In this document: positions 38,148-48,177 of the stretch, piece by piece
Layout: the number at the start of each line of letters is the position of its first letter
Position numbering within the stretch: the first letter of the stretch is position 1
Assembly: GCA_947168655.1 (NCBI GenBank)
Contig: CAMVMU010000004.1
Span: forward strand, 1-64,000
DNA length: 64,000 bases
Direction: 5' to 3'
Source: an uncultured Oscillospiraceae bacterium
GTDB taxonomy: Bacteria; Bacillota; Clostridia; Oscillospirales; Oscillospiraceae
Made by a program: the position numbers and the translations under genes
Notes under the pieces: generated by a model
Seen by the model: the letters and a program-made list of their open reading frames with translations, nothing else
Told to the model about the DNA's origin: nothing
Database searches by the model: none

Positions 38148-40638
38148 CGGTACTCACATCCTCTCCATCCTCCCGGTCGGTGAGAGCCAGAGAGATGACC
38201 CTGTCACCTTCCTCCCGGAAGCGCATCACGATGACGCCCTGGGTGGCGCGGCCGGCCACGCGGATCTTGTCCACACCGGTTCGGATCAGGATGCCCCGCT
38301 CCGTCACCAGCAGCAGATCCTCCTGACCGCTGACCACCTTCATGCCCACCACGGGGCCGGTTTTATCGGTGACTTCATAGTTTTTCACGCCCAGGCCGCC
38401 GCGGCTGATGAGGCGATACTCCTCCACCGGAGTGCGCTTGCCGAAGCCGCGCTCGGTGATGGACAGCACCGTCTTGCCCGCATCGGCCCGTGCCGCGCCG
38501 ATGACATAGTCGCCCTCCCGGAGCCGGATGCCCCTCACGCCCACAGCCACGCGGCCCATGGTGCGCACGTCGTTCTCGTCGAAGCAGCAGGCCATACCGT
38601 CGTGGGTGGCGATAATGATATTGGCGCTGCCATCGGTCTCGATGACGCTCACCAGCTCATCGCCCTCGTTGAGGTTCAGGGCACGCAGGCCGCTCTGGCG
38701 GATGTTCCGCAGGGCGGACACGGCCACGCGCTTGCAGGTGCCCTGCTTGGTGACCATGGTGAGCTGATACCTGTCGATATCCTCGCCTTCCCGCTCCCGG
38801 AAGTGAAGCATGGCCTGGACCCGCTCATCGGTGGCGATCTGCAGCACGTTCACCAGCGCGATGCCCTTGGCGGCCTTGCCGGACTCGGGGATCTGATAGC
38901 CCTTCTTGCGGTACACCTTGCCGGTGTTGGTGAAGAACAGAATGTTGTCGTGGGTGGAAGCGGTGAACACGTCCACCACGCAGTCCTCATCCCGGGTGGT
39001 GATGCCCTTCTTTCCCATGCCGCCCTTGCCCTGGGCGGCGTATTCGCTGACGGGCGTCCGCTTGATGTAGCCGTTGCGGGTCAGGGTGTAGACGCACTGC
39101 TCCTCCTCGATGAGATCCTCGATGTCGATATCGTCCTCCACGTCCTGGATCTCGGTGACGCGGTCGTCGCCGTACTTGTCGGCGATGGCGGTCAGTTCCT
39201 CCTTGAGGATCTGCTTGACCAGCTCATCGTCGCTGAGAACACGGCGATAGTAAGCGATGCGCTCCTCCAGCTCGTCGTACTCTGCTTTTAGCTTCTCCCG
39301 GTCTAAACCCTGGAGCCGTTTGAGCTGCATGTCCAGAATGGCCTGGGCCTGAACCTCGTCCAGCCCAAAGCGGGCCATCAGATTCTCCCTGGCGTTGTCG
39401 TAGCTGGTGCGGATGATGCGGATGACCTCGTCGATGTTGTCCTGGGCGATCAGCAGACCCTCCAGCAGGTGGGCGCGCTCCAGCGCCTTGTTCAGGTCAA
39501 AACGAGTACGCCGGACGATGATCTCCTCCTGGAACTTCAGGTACTCGTCAATGATGTGCCGCAGGGACAGGATCCTGGGCTGGGACTGGTTGTCCACCAG
39601 CGCCAGCATGTTGATGGCAAAGGTGGTCTGTAGCTGGGTCTGGGCAAACAGGCGGTTGAGCACCACCTGGGGGTTGGCGTCCCGCTTGAGCTCGATAACG
39701 ATGCGCATACCGTTGCGGTCGGTCTCGTCCCGCAGATCGCTGATGCCCTCCAGCCGCTTGTCCTCCACCTGATCGGCCATGTTTTTGATGAGCATGCGCT
39801 TGTTGACCTGATAGGGCAGCTCCGTGATGATAATGCGGGTCCGCCCGTTGCCGAACTCCTCAAACTCGTGGCGCGCCCGGACTACCAGACGGCCCCGTCC
39901 GGTGGCGTAAGCGGCGCGGATGCCGCTGCGGCCCATGATGATGCCTCTGGTGGGGAAATCAGGGCCCTTCACGTGCTCCATCAGGTCGCTGAGGGTGGCG
40001 TCCGGGTCGTCCAGCACGCAGATGCAGGCGCCGATGACCTCCCGCAGGTTGTGGGGCGGAATGTTGGTGGCCATACCCACGGCAATGCCGCTGGAGCCGT
40101 TCACCAGCAGATTGGGGAACCGGGACGGCAGGACACGGGGCTCCTTCAGTCTCTCGTCGAAGTTGGGATCCCAGTCTACCGTGTCCTTCTCGATATCCCG
40201 CAGCATCTCATTGGAAATCTTGCTCAGACGGGCTTCTGTGTAACGGTAGGCGGCAGGGGGATCGCCATCCACGGAGCCGAAGTTTCCCTTTCCATCGATA
40301 AGAGGGTAGCGCATGGAGAAATTCTGTGCAAGACGCACCAGGGCGTCGTACACGGAGGCGTCGCCGTGGGGGTGATACCGGCCCAGCACGTCGCCCACGG
40401 CGGTGGCGCACTTGCGGGTGGGCTTATCGTAGGTGATGCCGTCCTCATACATGGCGTAGAGGATACGGCGGTGGACCGGCTTCAAGCCGTCCCGCACGTC
40501 AGGCAGGGCACGGCCCACGATGACGGACATGGCGTACTCAATGTAGGATTTCTCCATCTCCGGTACCAGCGGGGATTCCACGATATGCTGGTTGGGATAG
40601 CGGATCTCCTCGGGATCGTATTGGGGTTTCTTGGACAT
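38140..40638 (-). CDS. gyrA: DNA gyrase subunit A
   Basis: [74 protein letters not shown]. Confidence 0.98.
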   Translation of the reverse strand: MSKKPQYDPEEIRYPNQHIVESPLVPEMEKSYIEYAMSVIVGRALPDVRDGLKPVHRRILYAMYEDGITYDKPTRKCATAVGDVLGRYHPHGDASVYDALVRLAQNFSMRYPLIDGKGNFGSVDGDPPAAYRYTEARLSKISNEMLRDIEKDTVDWDPNFDERLKEPRVLPSRFPNLLVNGSSGIAVGMATNIPPHNLREVIGACICVLDDPDATLSDLMEHVKGPDFPTRGIIMGRSGIRAAYATGRGRLVVRARHEFEEFGNGRTRIIITELPYQVNKRMLIKNMADQVEDKRLEGISDLRDETDRNGMRIVIELKRDANPQVVLNRLFAQTQLQTTFAINMLALVDNQSQPRILSLRHIIDEYLKFQEEIIVRRTRFDLNKALERAHLLEGLLIAQDNIDEVIRIIRTSYDNARENLMARFGLDEVQAQAILDMQLKRLQGLDREKLKAEYDELEERIAYYRRVLSDDELVKQILKEELTAIADKYGDDRVTEIQDVEDDIDIEDLIEEEQCVYTLTRNGYIKRTPVSEYAAQGKGGMGKKGITTRDEDCVVDVFTASTHDNILFFTNTGKVYRKKGYQIPESGKAAKGIALVNVLQIATDERVQAMLHFREREGEDIDRYQLTMVTKQGTCKRVAVSALRNIRQSGLRALNLNEGDELVSVIETDGSANIIIATHDGMACCFDENDVRTMGRVAVGVRGIRLREGDYVIGAARADAGKTVLSITERGFGKRTPVEEYRLISRGGLGVKNYEVTDKTGPVVGMKVVSGQEDLLLVTERGILIRTGVDKIRVAGRATQGVIVMRFREEGDRVISLALTDREDGEDVSTDE

Positions 40639-40651
40639 TCTCTATCCCTCC

Positions 40652-42589
40652 TTAATAATCCAGATTGACGGCGTACCGGGCGTTCTTCTCGATGAACTCC
40701 TTGCGGGGCTCCACCTTTTCGCCCATGAGTACGGTGAAGGTGGCGTCCGCCGCCACAGCGTCGTCCAGGGTGATGCGGCGCAGGGTGCGTGTGGTGGGAT
40801 CCATGGTGGTCTCCCACAGCTCCTCCGGGTCCATCTCGCCCAGACCTTTGAAGCGGTTGATCACGATCTTGGCGTCGGGATTGTCGCCCCGCATCTCAGC
40901 GGACACCCGGTCCCGCTCCTCATCGGAGTAGGCCACCCGCTGCTGCTTGCCCCTTGTCAGTTTATAGAGAGGCGGCACGGCGGAGTAGACGTAGCCCTGC
41001 TCAATGAGGGGCCGCATGAAGCGGAAGAAGAAGGTCAGCAGCAGGGTGCGGATATGGGCGCCGTCTACGTCGGCATCGGCCATAATGATGATCTTGTGAT
41101 AGCGCAGCTTCTGCTCGTCGAACTCGTCGCCGATACCGGCGCCCAGAGCGGTAATGACGGGCTGGAGCTTGTCGTTGCCGTAGACCTTGTCGGCCCGGGC
41201 CTTCTCCACGTTCAGCATCTTGCCCCACAGGGGGAGAATAGCCTGGAACCGGCTGTCCCGTCCCTGGGTGGCGGAGCCGCCTGCGGAGTCGCCCTCCACA
41301 ATGTAGATCTCGGTGAGCTCCGGGTTGTTCTCATTGCAGTCCCGCAGCTTGTCGGGCATGGCGGCGCCGCCCAGCGCTGTCTTGCGGCGGATGGACTCCC
41401 GGGCTTTCCGGGCGGCTTCCCGGGCGCGGTTGGCGGTGAGGGCCTTGTCCAGAATGGTGCGGGCCACCACCGGGTGCTCCTCCAGATATACCGCCAGCTG
41501 GTCGCTGACGATCTGATCCACCAACGTACGGATATGGGCGTTGCCCAGCTTGGCCTTGGTCTGGCCCTCGAACTGGGCCTCCGTCAGCTTCACGGAGATC
41601 ACGGCGGTGAGACCCTCCCGGCAGTCCTCGCCGGAGACCTTGTCGTCGCCCTTGATCATGCCGTATTTGATGCCGTAGGCGTTCAGAGCGCGGGTCAGGG
41701 CCGTCTTGAAGCCCGTCTCGTGCATGCCGCCCTCGGGGGTGTGGATATCGTTGGCAAAGCTGACGAGAGCCTCGTTGTAGCCGTCGTTGTACTGCATGGC
41801 AATTTCGGCGGTGCTGTCATTTTTGGCGCCGGCCATGTAGATGACCTCCTCGTGGAGAGGGGTCTTATTGCGGTTGATATAGGTGACGAACTCCCGGATG
41901 CCGCCCTCATAGCGCATGGTTTCGGACTTCTCCTGTCCGGATCGTGCGTCGGTGATGGTGATGCGCAGTCCCGCGTTGAGGAAGGCCTGCTCCCGCATGC
42001 GGGTGTGCAGCGTCTCATAGTCGTACTCCAGGGTGTCGAACATCTCCGGATCCGGCTTGAAGGTGACAGTGGTGCCGGTGCGGTCCGTCTCTCCCACGAT
42101 AGTCATTTCCCGGGTGATGCTGCCGCGAGAAAAGTGCATCTCGTGGATTCTCCCGTCCTTATGGACCTGGACCACCAGCCACTCACTGAGGGCGTTGACC
42201 ACGCTGGCGCCCACTCCGTGGAGGCCGCCGGAGACCTTGTAACCGCCGCCGCCGAACTTGCCGCCGGCGTGCAGCACGGTGAACACCACCTCCAGCGCAG
42301 GCCGGCCCGTCTGCTGCTGGATGTCCACGGGGATGCCGCGTCCGTTGTCGGTGACAGTGATGGTATTGCCCTCATTGATGGTCACCGTGATGTCGGTGCA
42401 GTATCCGGCCAGCGCCTCATCGATGGAGTTGTCCACGATCTCATAGACCAGGTGGTGCAAACCGCTGGCGCTGGTGGAGCCGATATACATACCGGGCCGC
42501 TTTCGCACGGCCTCCAGCCCCTCCAGCACCTGGATCTCCGAGGCGTCGTATTCCGTTTCCACCTTGTTGACTTTTTCCAGTTCAGACAT
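40652..42589 (-). CDS. gyrB: DNA gyrase subunit B
   Basis: [99 protein letters not shown]. Confidence 0.98.
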   Translation of the reverse strand: MSELEKVNKVETEYDASEIQVLEGLEAVRKRPGMYIGSTSASGLHHLVYEIVDNSIDEALAGYCTDITVTINEGNTITVTDNGRGIPVDIQQQTGRPALEVVFTVLHAGGKFGGGGYKVSGGLHGVGASVVNALSEWLVVQVHKDGRIHEMHFSRGSITREMTIVGETDRTGTTVTFKPDPEMFDTLEYDYETLHTRMREQAFLNAGLRITITDARSGQEKSETMRYEGGIREFVTYINRNKTPLHEEVIYMAGAKNDSTAEIAMQYNDGYNEALVSFANDIHTPEGGMHETGFKTALTRALNAYGIKYGMIKGDDKVSGEDCREGLTAVISVKLTEAQFEGQTKAKLGNAHIRTLVDQIVSDQLAVYLEEHPVVARTILDKALTANRAREAARKARESIRRKTALGGAAMPDKLRDCNENNPELTEIYIVEGDSAGGSATQGRDSRFQAILPLWGKMLNVEKARADKVYGNDKLQPVITALGAGIGDEFDEQKLRYHKIIIMADADVDGAHIRTLLLTFFFRFMRPLIEQGYVYSAVPPLYKLTRGKQQRVAYSDEERDRVSAEMRGDNPDAKIVINRFKGLGEMDPEELWETTMDPTTRTLRRITLDDAVAADATFTVLMGEKVEPRKEFIEKNARYAVNLDY

Positions 42590-42875
42590 GGTCGTTTTCT
42601 CCTTCTACTTGGGATGAGACAGACCCCTCCGAGCGCTTGGCGAGGGTCTGGGAATTGAGCTGTGACAAATAAATAATCTGCTTATGGTAGGGGTGGTCGC
42701 ACACCAGAAACGAGCGGGGGATATCATCGCAGGCGTCCACCACCACGCTCTCGTCCTCCGCCGCCTTCAAAAAGGCCCGGGTGTGTTTGGAGGTGGAGGT
42801 GTTGTCCAGATCAAAAATGCCGATGATCCGGCGATCCGGGATCATCACGTTCTGGCCGATGTGAAGATAACTCAT
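42582..42875 (-). CDS. remB: RemA/RemB-family extracellular matrix regulator (YaaB, DUF370-type)
   Basis: [40 protein letters not shown] between recF and gyrB. Confidence 0.85.
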   Translation of the reverse strand: MSYLHIGQNVMIPDRRIIGIFDLDNTSTSKHTRAFLKAAEDESVVVDACDDIPRSFLVCDHPYHKQIIYLSQLNSQTLAKRSEGSVSSQVEGENDHV

Positions 42876-43978
42876 CAGACCACCTCCCCGCCGTGGATAT
42901 GAAAGACTTTTCCGCCCACCAGGTCATCCAGTCTGTCGTTTTCACAACAGGTAATGAATATCTGCCCGCCGGAGATGCGGTTGAGCACATACTCCTGCCG
43001 CCGTGGATCCAGCTCGCTGAGCACGTCGTCCAGCAGCATAACAGGGTATTCTCCAAAGGTGTTTTTGTGGATTTCCCGCTCCGCCAATTTGATGGCCAGC
43101 GCAGCCGTACGCACCTGCCCCTGGGAGCAGTACTGCCGGGCGCTGCGGCCGTTGACCTCCACTTCGATATCATCCTTGTGGGGTCCGCTGAGGCACAGGC
43201 GGCTGGCAACCTCGGCGGCGTAGTGGTCCTTTTGATGATCCTCCAGCGCCGCTACCAGAGCGGCATGGTCGGCGAATGGGTCATTTACCGTCTTCACGGT
43301 CTGATAGCTGAGAGACAGCTCTTCTCTCCCGCCGGAACACTCCGCATGAGCCTGACGGGCATATTCCGCCAGAGCCCGGCAAAACCTGGCCCGATAATGT
43401 ATCAGCACGGCGCCCACCTGACAGAGTCTGGCATTAAAATCCGGCAGGGTATCCAGCAGGGACGGATGCTCCTCGCTGTCCCGCAGAATGCGGGTCTTGT
43501 GTTCGTACAGCCGCTCATATTCCGTCAATGCCTCGGCATATCGTGGCCTCAGCTGGCAGAGGGACAGGTCCATGAACCGGCGCCTTGCCGCTGCACCCTC
43601 CCGGATGAGAAACAGATCCTCCGGGGCGAAAAACACGGTGTGCAGCACGTCGGAGAGGGCGGCGCCGTTTTTGGCGGTGACGCCGTTGACGGTCATCTTC
43701 CGTCTCCTTCCCTGCTGCAGGGTGATCTCCGTCTTAAAATCCCGCTCCCGGCTGTGGATCAGTCCGGTGAGTCTGGCATAGTTCCGGTCGAAGCCGATCA
43801 GCTCTCTGTCCTTATGGGTACGGGGGGACTTGCCGCAGCTGAGGTAGACGATGGCCTCCAGCAGATTGGTTTTGCCCTGGGCGTTTTCACCGTAGATCAC
43901 GTTGCAGTCGCCGTCAAAGGAAAGGTGCGCTGCTTCGTAGTTGCGAAAACCCTCCAGGGTCAGTTCATTGATCCGCAT
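42875..43978 (-). CDS. recF: DNA replication/repair protein RecF
   Basis: MRINELTLEGFRNYEAAHLSFDGDCNVIYGENAQGKTNLLEAIVYLSCGKSPRT; CSQGQVRTAALAIKLAE; LLDDVLSELD. Confidence 0.97.
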   Translation of the reverse strand: MRINELTLEGFRNYEAAHLSFDGDCNVIYGENAQGKTNLLEAIVYLSCGKSPRTHKDRELIGFDRNYARLTGLIHSRERDFKTEITLQQGRRRKMTVNGVTAKNGAALSDVLHTVFFAPEDLFLIREGAAARRRFMDLSLCQLRPRYAEALTEYERLYEHKTRILRDSEEHPSLLDTLPDFNARLCQVGAVLIHYRARFCRALAEYARQAHAECSGGREELSLSYQTVKTVNDPFADHAALVAALEDHQKDHYAAEVASRLCLSGPHKDDIEVEVNGRSARQYCSQGQVRTAALAIKLAEREIHKNTFGEYPVMLLDDVLSELDPRRQEYVLNRISGGQIFITCCENDRLDDLVGGKVFHIHGGEVV

Positions 43979-44183
43979 ACTTGACCGTGTAATGCTGTCC
44001 GTCCGCCAGCACGTCGTCGCCGGGACGGATCTTCCTGCCCCGCTGGGTACAGATCTCGCCGTTGACTTGAACTTGGCCGTCCTGGACCATGAGCTTGGCC
44101 ACACCGCCGGTGGAGGCGATGGCGGCGAATTTCAGCAGATCCTGCAGCTTGATATATTCGGTTGTGATCTCGATCACATTCAT
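43965..44183 (-). CDS. yaaA: S4-domain protein YaaA
   Basis: IKLQDLLKFAAIASTGGVAKLMVQDGQVQVNGEICTQRGRKIRPGD between dnaN and recF. Confidence 0.92.
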   Translation of the reverse strand: MNVIEITTEYIKLQDLLKFAAIASTGGVAKLMVQDGQVQVNGEICTQRGRKIRPGDDVLADGQHYTVKYADQ

Positions 44184-44199
44184 GGGGTTTCCTCTCTTA

Positions 44200-45318
44200 T
44201 CAGGCCTTCAGACGCACCGGCAGCACCATATACAAAAAGCTGTCGCTGCCGTCCACGGGAGTAATGATGCAGGGGGAGATGCCCGTGTTCATCTCCATAT
44301 TGACCTTATCTGCCGGCGCGTAGCGCAGAGCATCCATCAGATACCGGTTGTTGAAGCCGATCTCCAAACCTGTGCCGTCTCCCTTGAGAACGCAGATATC
44401 CTTGGCCTCGCCGTTGCCGGTTTTAGCGGAGAGATATACCTTATCCATGTCAAAGAGGCAGCGCACAGGGCTCTTCAGCTTTTCACTGATCACCACGCTG
44501 ACACGGTCCAGGCTCTCCATAAGGGCTTTTGTCTCCACCTCCACATGGATGGGATTGGTACGAGGAATGGCGTTCTTATAGTCCAGGAACTCACCCTCCA
44601 GGCGGCGGCAGATCAGCTGTGTGCTGCCGGTTTCAAACAGCAGATGGCGCTTGCCCTGGATAATGGTGATGAGATCGTCGCTATCGGCGCAGATATTTTC
44701 CACTTCCTTCAGTGCCGAGCCGGGCGCCACAAATCGGAAGGCGCCGCCGTCGATCTTCTCCAGCGGTTCCCGGCGCAGTGCCAGGCGGAACCCGTCCACG
44801 GACACCACCGTCAGGCCGTTCTCCCCGATCTCAAACAGGGAGCCGGTGTGAACAGGGCGGCTCTCGTTGGTGGACACAGCAAAGCTGGTCTGGTTGATCA
44901 TGGCCTTCAGCGTCTTCTGCTGGATGGCAACGGAGTATTCATCGTCCACCTCCGGCAACTCGGGAAAATCATCGGCGCTCAGACCCTGAATATCAAAGCT
45001 GGCGTCGCCGCAGGTGAGATGGACGTTCATGCGCTCATCGGCAGAGAACACCACCACGTCATCCGGCAGCTTGCGGATGATCTCGTTGAACAGCCGTGCC
45101 GTCAGCACGATGCGGCCGGCCTCGTGGATCTCGGCGGCAAAGGCGGTACGGATGCCGGTCTGCATATTGTAGCCGGACAGCGTCAGATGCTGGTCGCCCT
45201 CCAGCAGAATGCCCTCCAGGGCGGGAATGGAGCTTTTTGCGGATACGGCGCGGGAGGCCGTGGATGCGGCGGCTTGCAGCAGGGCTTTTTCACAGGAAAA
45301 TCGCAGCATGATGATCAC
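44200..45318 (-). CDS. dnaN: DNA polymerase III subunit beta
   Basis: MLRFSCEKALLQAAASTASRAVSAKSSIPALEGILLEG; DDFPELPEV; GVLF-type ESRPVHTGSLFEI; YMVLPVRL. Confidence 0.95.
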   Translation of the reverse strand: MIIMLRFSCEKALLQAAASTASRAVSAKSSIPALEGILLEGDQHLTLSGYNMQTGIRTAFAAEIHEAGRIVLTARLFNEIIRKLPDDVVVFSADERMNVHLTCGDASFDIQGLSADDFPELPEVDDEYSVAIQQKTLKAMINQTSFAVSTNESRPVHTGSLFEIGENGLTVVSVDGFRLALRREPLEKIDGGAFRFVAPGSALKEVENICADSDDLITIIQGKRHLLFETGSTQLICRRLEGEFLDYKNAIPRTNPIHVEVETKALMESLDRVSVVISEKLKSPVRCLFDMDKVYLSAKTGNGEAKDICVLKGDGTGLEIGFNNRYLMDALRYAPADKVNMEMNTGISPCIITPVDGSDSFLYMVLPVRLKA

Positions 45319-45385
45319 GATCCTTTCTTAACGGAAAAATATCAGGCATATTTCTCAGATAAAGAACATAAGTAATTATATTTTT

Positions 45386-45560
45386 TAGTAATAAAAGTAG
45401 TAGGGAAAACGGTTGTGGAAAGCAAAAGAAAAACGTTGGAAATACAGGAAAATCGACCCACAGGGAAAGGTGGATGTTTTTAGGGGTTTTCCACGAAACA
45501 TCCGGATTATGCAACGATCCACATCAGTTCCACGTGGAATCCACAGAACCTTGTGGAACG
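45386..45560. other. oriC: Putative oriC unwinding element (DnaA-trios plus degenerate DnaA boxes) between dnaN and dnaA
   Basis: Plus strand TAG TAA TAA AAG TAG TAG (45386-45403) = 3'-GAT GAT GAA AAT AAT GAT-5'; 7/9 DnaA boxes at 45414-45422, 45487-45495, 45515-45523, 45537-45545. Confidence 0.72.
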
Positions 45561-45563
45561 GTG

Positions 45564-46877
45564 TCAGTGTCTGGCGTTGATGTTGGAGATGATAGCGTTG
45601 ATGGTCTCCTTGAAAGCCGGATCGGTGCGCAGCTGCTGCTGCACTTTATTCAGGGAATGGAGCACGGTAGAGTGGTCTTTTCCGCCGAACTCCCGTCCGA
45701 TCTCGGCCAGGGGGATCTTCACCATGTCCCGGATGAGGTACATGGCAACCTGGCGGGCGTTGGCCACGCCGTGGCTCTGGTTCTTGCCACGCAGCGTCTC
45801 CTCATCGATGTTGTAGTACTTGCAGATATGGCTGATGATGACGGCGGGAGAGGGCACGCTGTCCTTCTCCAGCATGTCCTGAATGGCGCGGCTGACGGAC
45901 TCCTCATCCAGCTGCCGTCCCTCCAGATCCCAGAAGGCGGAGATCTTGTTGAGGGTGCCCTCAATCTGCCGCACGTTGGAGGTGATGTTCTCGGCGATGT
46001 AGTTGGTTACGCTGTCCGGCAGATCCAGATTCATGAAGGCGGCGCGGTTTTTGATGATGGCCAGCCGTGTTTCGTAGTCCGGCGGGGTGATGTCCGCCAT
46101 CAGGCCCCACTCAAAACGGGTGCGCAGCCGGTCATCCAGCAGTGTCATCTCCCGGGGAGGCCGGTCGGAGGTCATGACGATTTGATGGCCCGCCTCGTGG
46201 AGGGAGTTGAAGGTGTGGAAAAACTCGTTCTGCACCTGCTCCTTGCCCGCCACGAACTGGATATCGTCCACCAGCAGCAGATCGGCGTCCCGGTACTTGG
46301 CCCGGAACTCGCTGCCCCGTCCGGCCCGGACCAGCTCCACGAACTCGTTGATGAAGTCCTCGCCCTTGATGTAAACGATCTTCTGGTTGGGGAACAGCTT
46401 GCGCCGCAGATGGGAAATGGCGTAGAGCAGATGGGTCTTGCCCAGGCCGCTGTCACCGTAGATAAACAGGGGGTTGTAGGTCCGCCCGGAGGTGGCCTCC
46501 GCCACGGAGCGGGCGGCGGAGTAGGCCAAAATGTTCTGGGGTCCGGTGACGAAGGTCTCAAAGGTGAAGCCCTCGCTGCCGTCCGGCCCGCCGGGATAAT
46601 CCGGGCGGACGCCGTGGTAAGCCGCCAGCATGTCGTCGTCCAGCAGCTTCACCTCCAGATCGGTGGAAAAGATGTCTTTCAGTTCCGTCTTGATGTGCTG
46701 CAGATAGCTTTTTTCGATGACGCTTTTCTTAAATGCGTTGCCGCAGTGGAGAACAAAGGCGGAATCCTCCATGGTGACGACCTCGATCTCGTCAAACCAG
46801 GTGTTGACGGTGGTGTCGGACAGTTTTGTCCGCAGCCGCGTCATCACAGCCGCCCATACGTCCGCGTAGGAATTCAA
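45564..46877 (-). CDS. dnaA: Chromosomal replication initiator protein DnaA, likely TTG start
   Basis: NPLFIYGDSGLGKTHLLYAI; LLLVDDIQFVAGKEQVQNEFFHTFN; GREFGGKDHSTVLHSLNKV; AAAGGGGAGGAACACT-TTG-AATTCC RBS/start. Confidence 0.96.
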   Translation of the reverse strand: MNSYADVWAAVMTRLRTKLSDTTVNTWFDEIEVVTMEDSAFVLHCGNAFKKSVIEKSYLQHIKTELKDIFSTDLEVKLLDDDMLAAYHGVRPDYPGGPDGSEGFTFETFVTGPQNILAYSAARSVAEATSGRTYNPLFIYGDSGLGKTHLLYAISHLRRKLFPNQKIVYIKGEDFINEFVELVRAGRGSEFRAKYRDADLLLVDDIQFVAGKEQVQNEFFHTFNSLHEAGHQIVMTSDRPPREMTLLDDRLRTRFEWGLMADITPPDYETRLAIIKNRAAFMNLDLPDSVTNYIAENITSNVRQIEGTLNKISAFWDLEGRQLDEESVSRAIQDMLEKDSVPSPAVIISHICKYYNIDEETLRGKNQSHGVANARQVAMYLIRDMVKIPLAEIGREFGGKDHSTVLHSLNKVQQQLRTDPAFKETINAIISNINARH

Positions 46878-47069
46878 AGTGTTCCTCCCCTTTCCCGGTG
46901 CTCTCGTTTTCTCTCTCCATTCTGTGGCGGCGGAGAAAAAGTCATGTTCCACCACCATAAAACATTACGCTTTATTATAGCAAAAACGGCAAAAAAAGTC
47001 TATAGTTATATATTAAATATAAGTATCTTTTTTTCACACCATGTGGAATACAAGGTTTTGAGAAATCAG

Positions 47070-47105
47070 ATCACTATTCATACAAAATATTGTATGAATA
47101 GTGAT
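47070..47105. promoter_or_regulatory. 36-bp inverted repeat (perfect 16-bp arms) in dnaA-rpmH intergenic origin region
   Basis: ATCACTATTCATACAA-aata-TTGTATGAATAGTGAT. Confidence 0.8.
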
Positions 47106-47159
47106 GAAAACAGACTGCTATTGCCCAAAAAACGGCAGTCAGGGCAAAAAAAATGACAG

Positions 47160-47188
47160 TTGACACAGGCACAGGGTTTCTGTATAAT
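47160..47188 (+). promoter_or_regulatory. Perfect-consensus sigma-A promoter for rpmH-rnpA
   Basis: TTGACA-N17-TATAAT. Confidence 0.9.
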
Positions 47189-47323
47189 ATCGATTACGCT
47201 GTTTTGATAATGGCGTAATGTGTCGTCGACTGCGGCGGACGGAGCGGGAGCATCGTTCGCTGTCGAGTATAGGCAGCTACTGCTGCCGGACGAATATCTA
47301 ATAAAGATGGAGGTGTCACGCAA

Positions 47324-47458
47324 ATGTTCCGTACCTATCAGCCCAAGAAGCGCCAGCGCTCCAAGGAGCACGGCTTCCGCAAGAGAATGGCTACCAGCAA
47401 CGGCCGCAAGGTTCTGGCCCGCCGCCGCGCAAAGGGCCGCGCCGTCCTGACCCACTAA
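47324..47458 (+). CDS. rpmH: 50S ribosomal protein L34
   Basis: [44 protein letters not shown] (44 aa); absent from supplied ORF list because short. Confidence 0.98.
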   Translation: MFRTYQPKKRQRSKEHGFRKRMATSNGRKVLARRRAKGRAVLTH

Positions 47459-47567
47459 GGGAGAAGGAAAGTGCAGCGCACGACCATCATCTGATCATAA
47501 ACAGGGACGGTGGAAGGGGAAACTGCCGTCCCTTGTCGTCTATCCTGCGAAGAAAAAGGAGCACACC

Positions 47568-47915
47568 ATGCGCGCAGAGGTCACGGTAAAAGAGAACTAT
47601 GAGTTCCGCCGGATCTACCGGAAAGGCAGATCCGCCGTATCACCCTGCATGGTGGTGTACTGTCAGCGCAACCGCGCCGGGCGCAGCCGCCTGGGTGTCA
47701 CGGTGAGCACCAAGCTGGGCAAGGCCGTGGTGCGCAACAGGGTGCGCCGGCGACTGCGGGAGATCTACCGGCTGAACCGGGATCGGATGCTTCCGGGGTA
47801 CGATGTCATTGTGGTGGCCCGTGTCCGCGCTGCCCACACAACCTATCAGAAGCTGGAGGAGTCCTATCTTAGGGCGCTGAACCAGCTGGAGCTTTTGAAG
47901 GAGACACAGCGGTGA
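47568..47915 (+). CDS. rnpA: Ribonuclease P protein component
   Basis: [56 protein letters not shown]. Confidence 0.96.
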   Translation: MRAEVTVKENYEFRRIYRKGRSAVSPCMVVYCQRNRAGRSRLGVTVSTKLGKAVVRNRVRRRLREIYRLNRDRMLPGYDVIVVARVRAAHTTYQKLEESYLRALNQLELLKETQR

Positions 47916-48121
47916 AAAAGCCCATCATTGCGGCCATCCGCTTTTACCAGACCAGGATCTCTCCTGGTCTGCCGCCGCGCTGCCGCTATATCCCCACCTG
48001 CTCGGAGTACGCTCTGGAAGCGGTGGAGAAATACGGCGCGGTGAAGGGCGGCTGGATGGCAGCCAAACGCATCGCCCGCTGCCACCCCTTTCACAAGGGC
48101 GGGTATGACCCGGTCCCGTAA
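47912..48121 (+). CDS. yidD: Membrane protein insertion efficiency factor YidD
   Basis: [64 protein letters not shown] start overlapping rnpA stop. Confidence 0.96.
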   Translation: MKKPIIAAIRFYQTRISPGLPPRCRYIPTCSEYALEAVEKYGAVKGGWMAAKRIARCHPFHKGGYDPVP

Positions 48122-48177
48122 CAGCTCCTTTCCCCAAAACCTCGTTTTAACGGAATTATAACGGAGGGTAATCGTAC

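Noticed and set aside
45528-45540. TTCCACGTGGAA near dnaA as a third parS
   Set aside because: Palindromic but lacks the TTTCAC core; better seen as part of degenerate DnaA-box-like sequence
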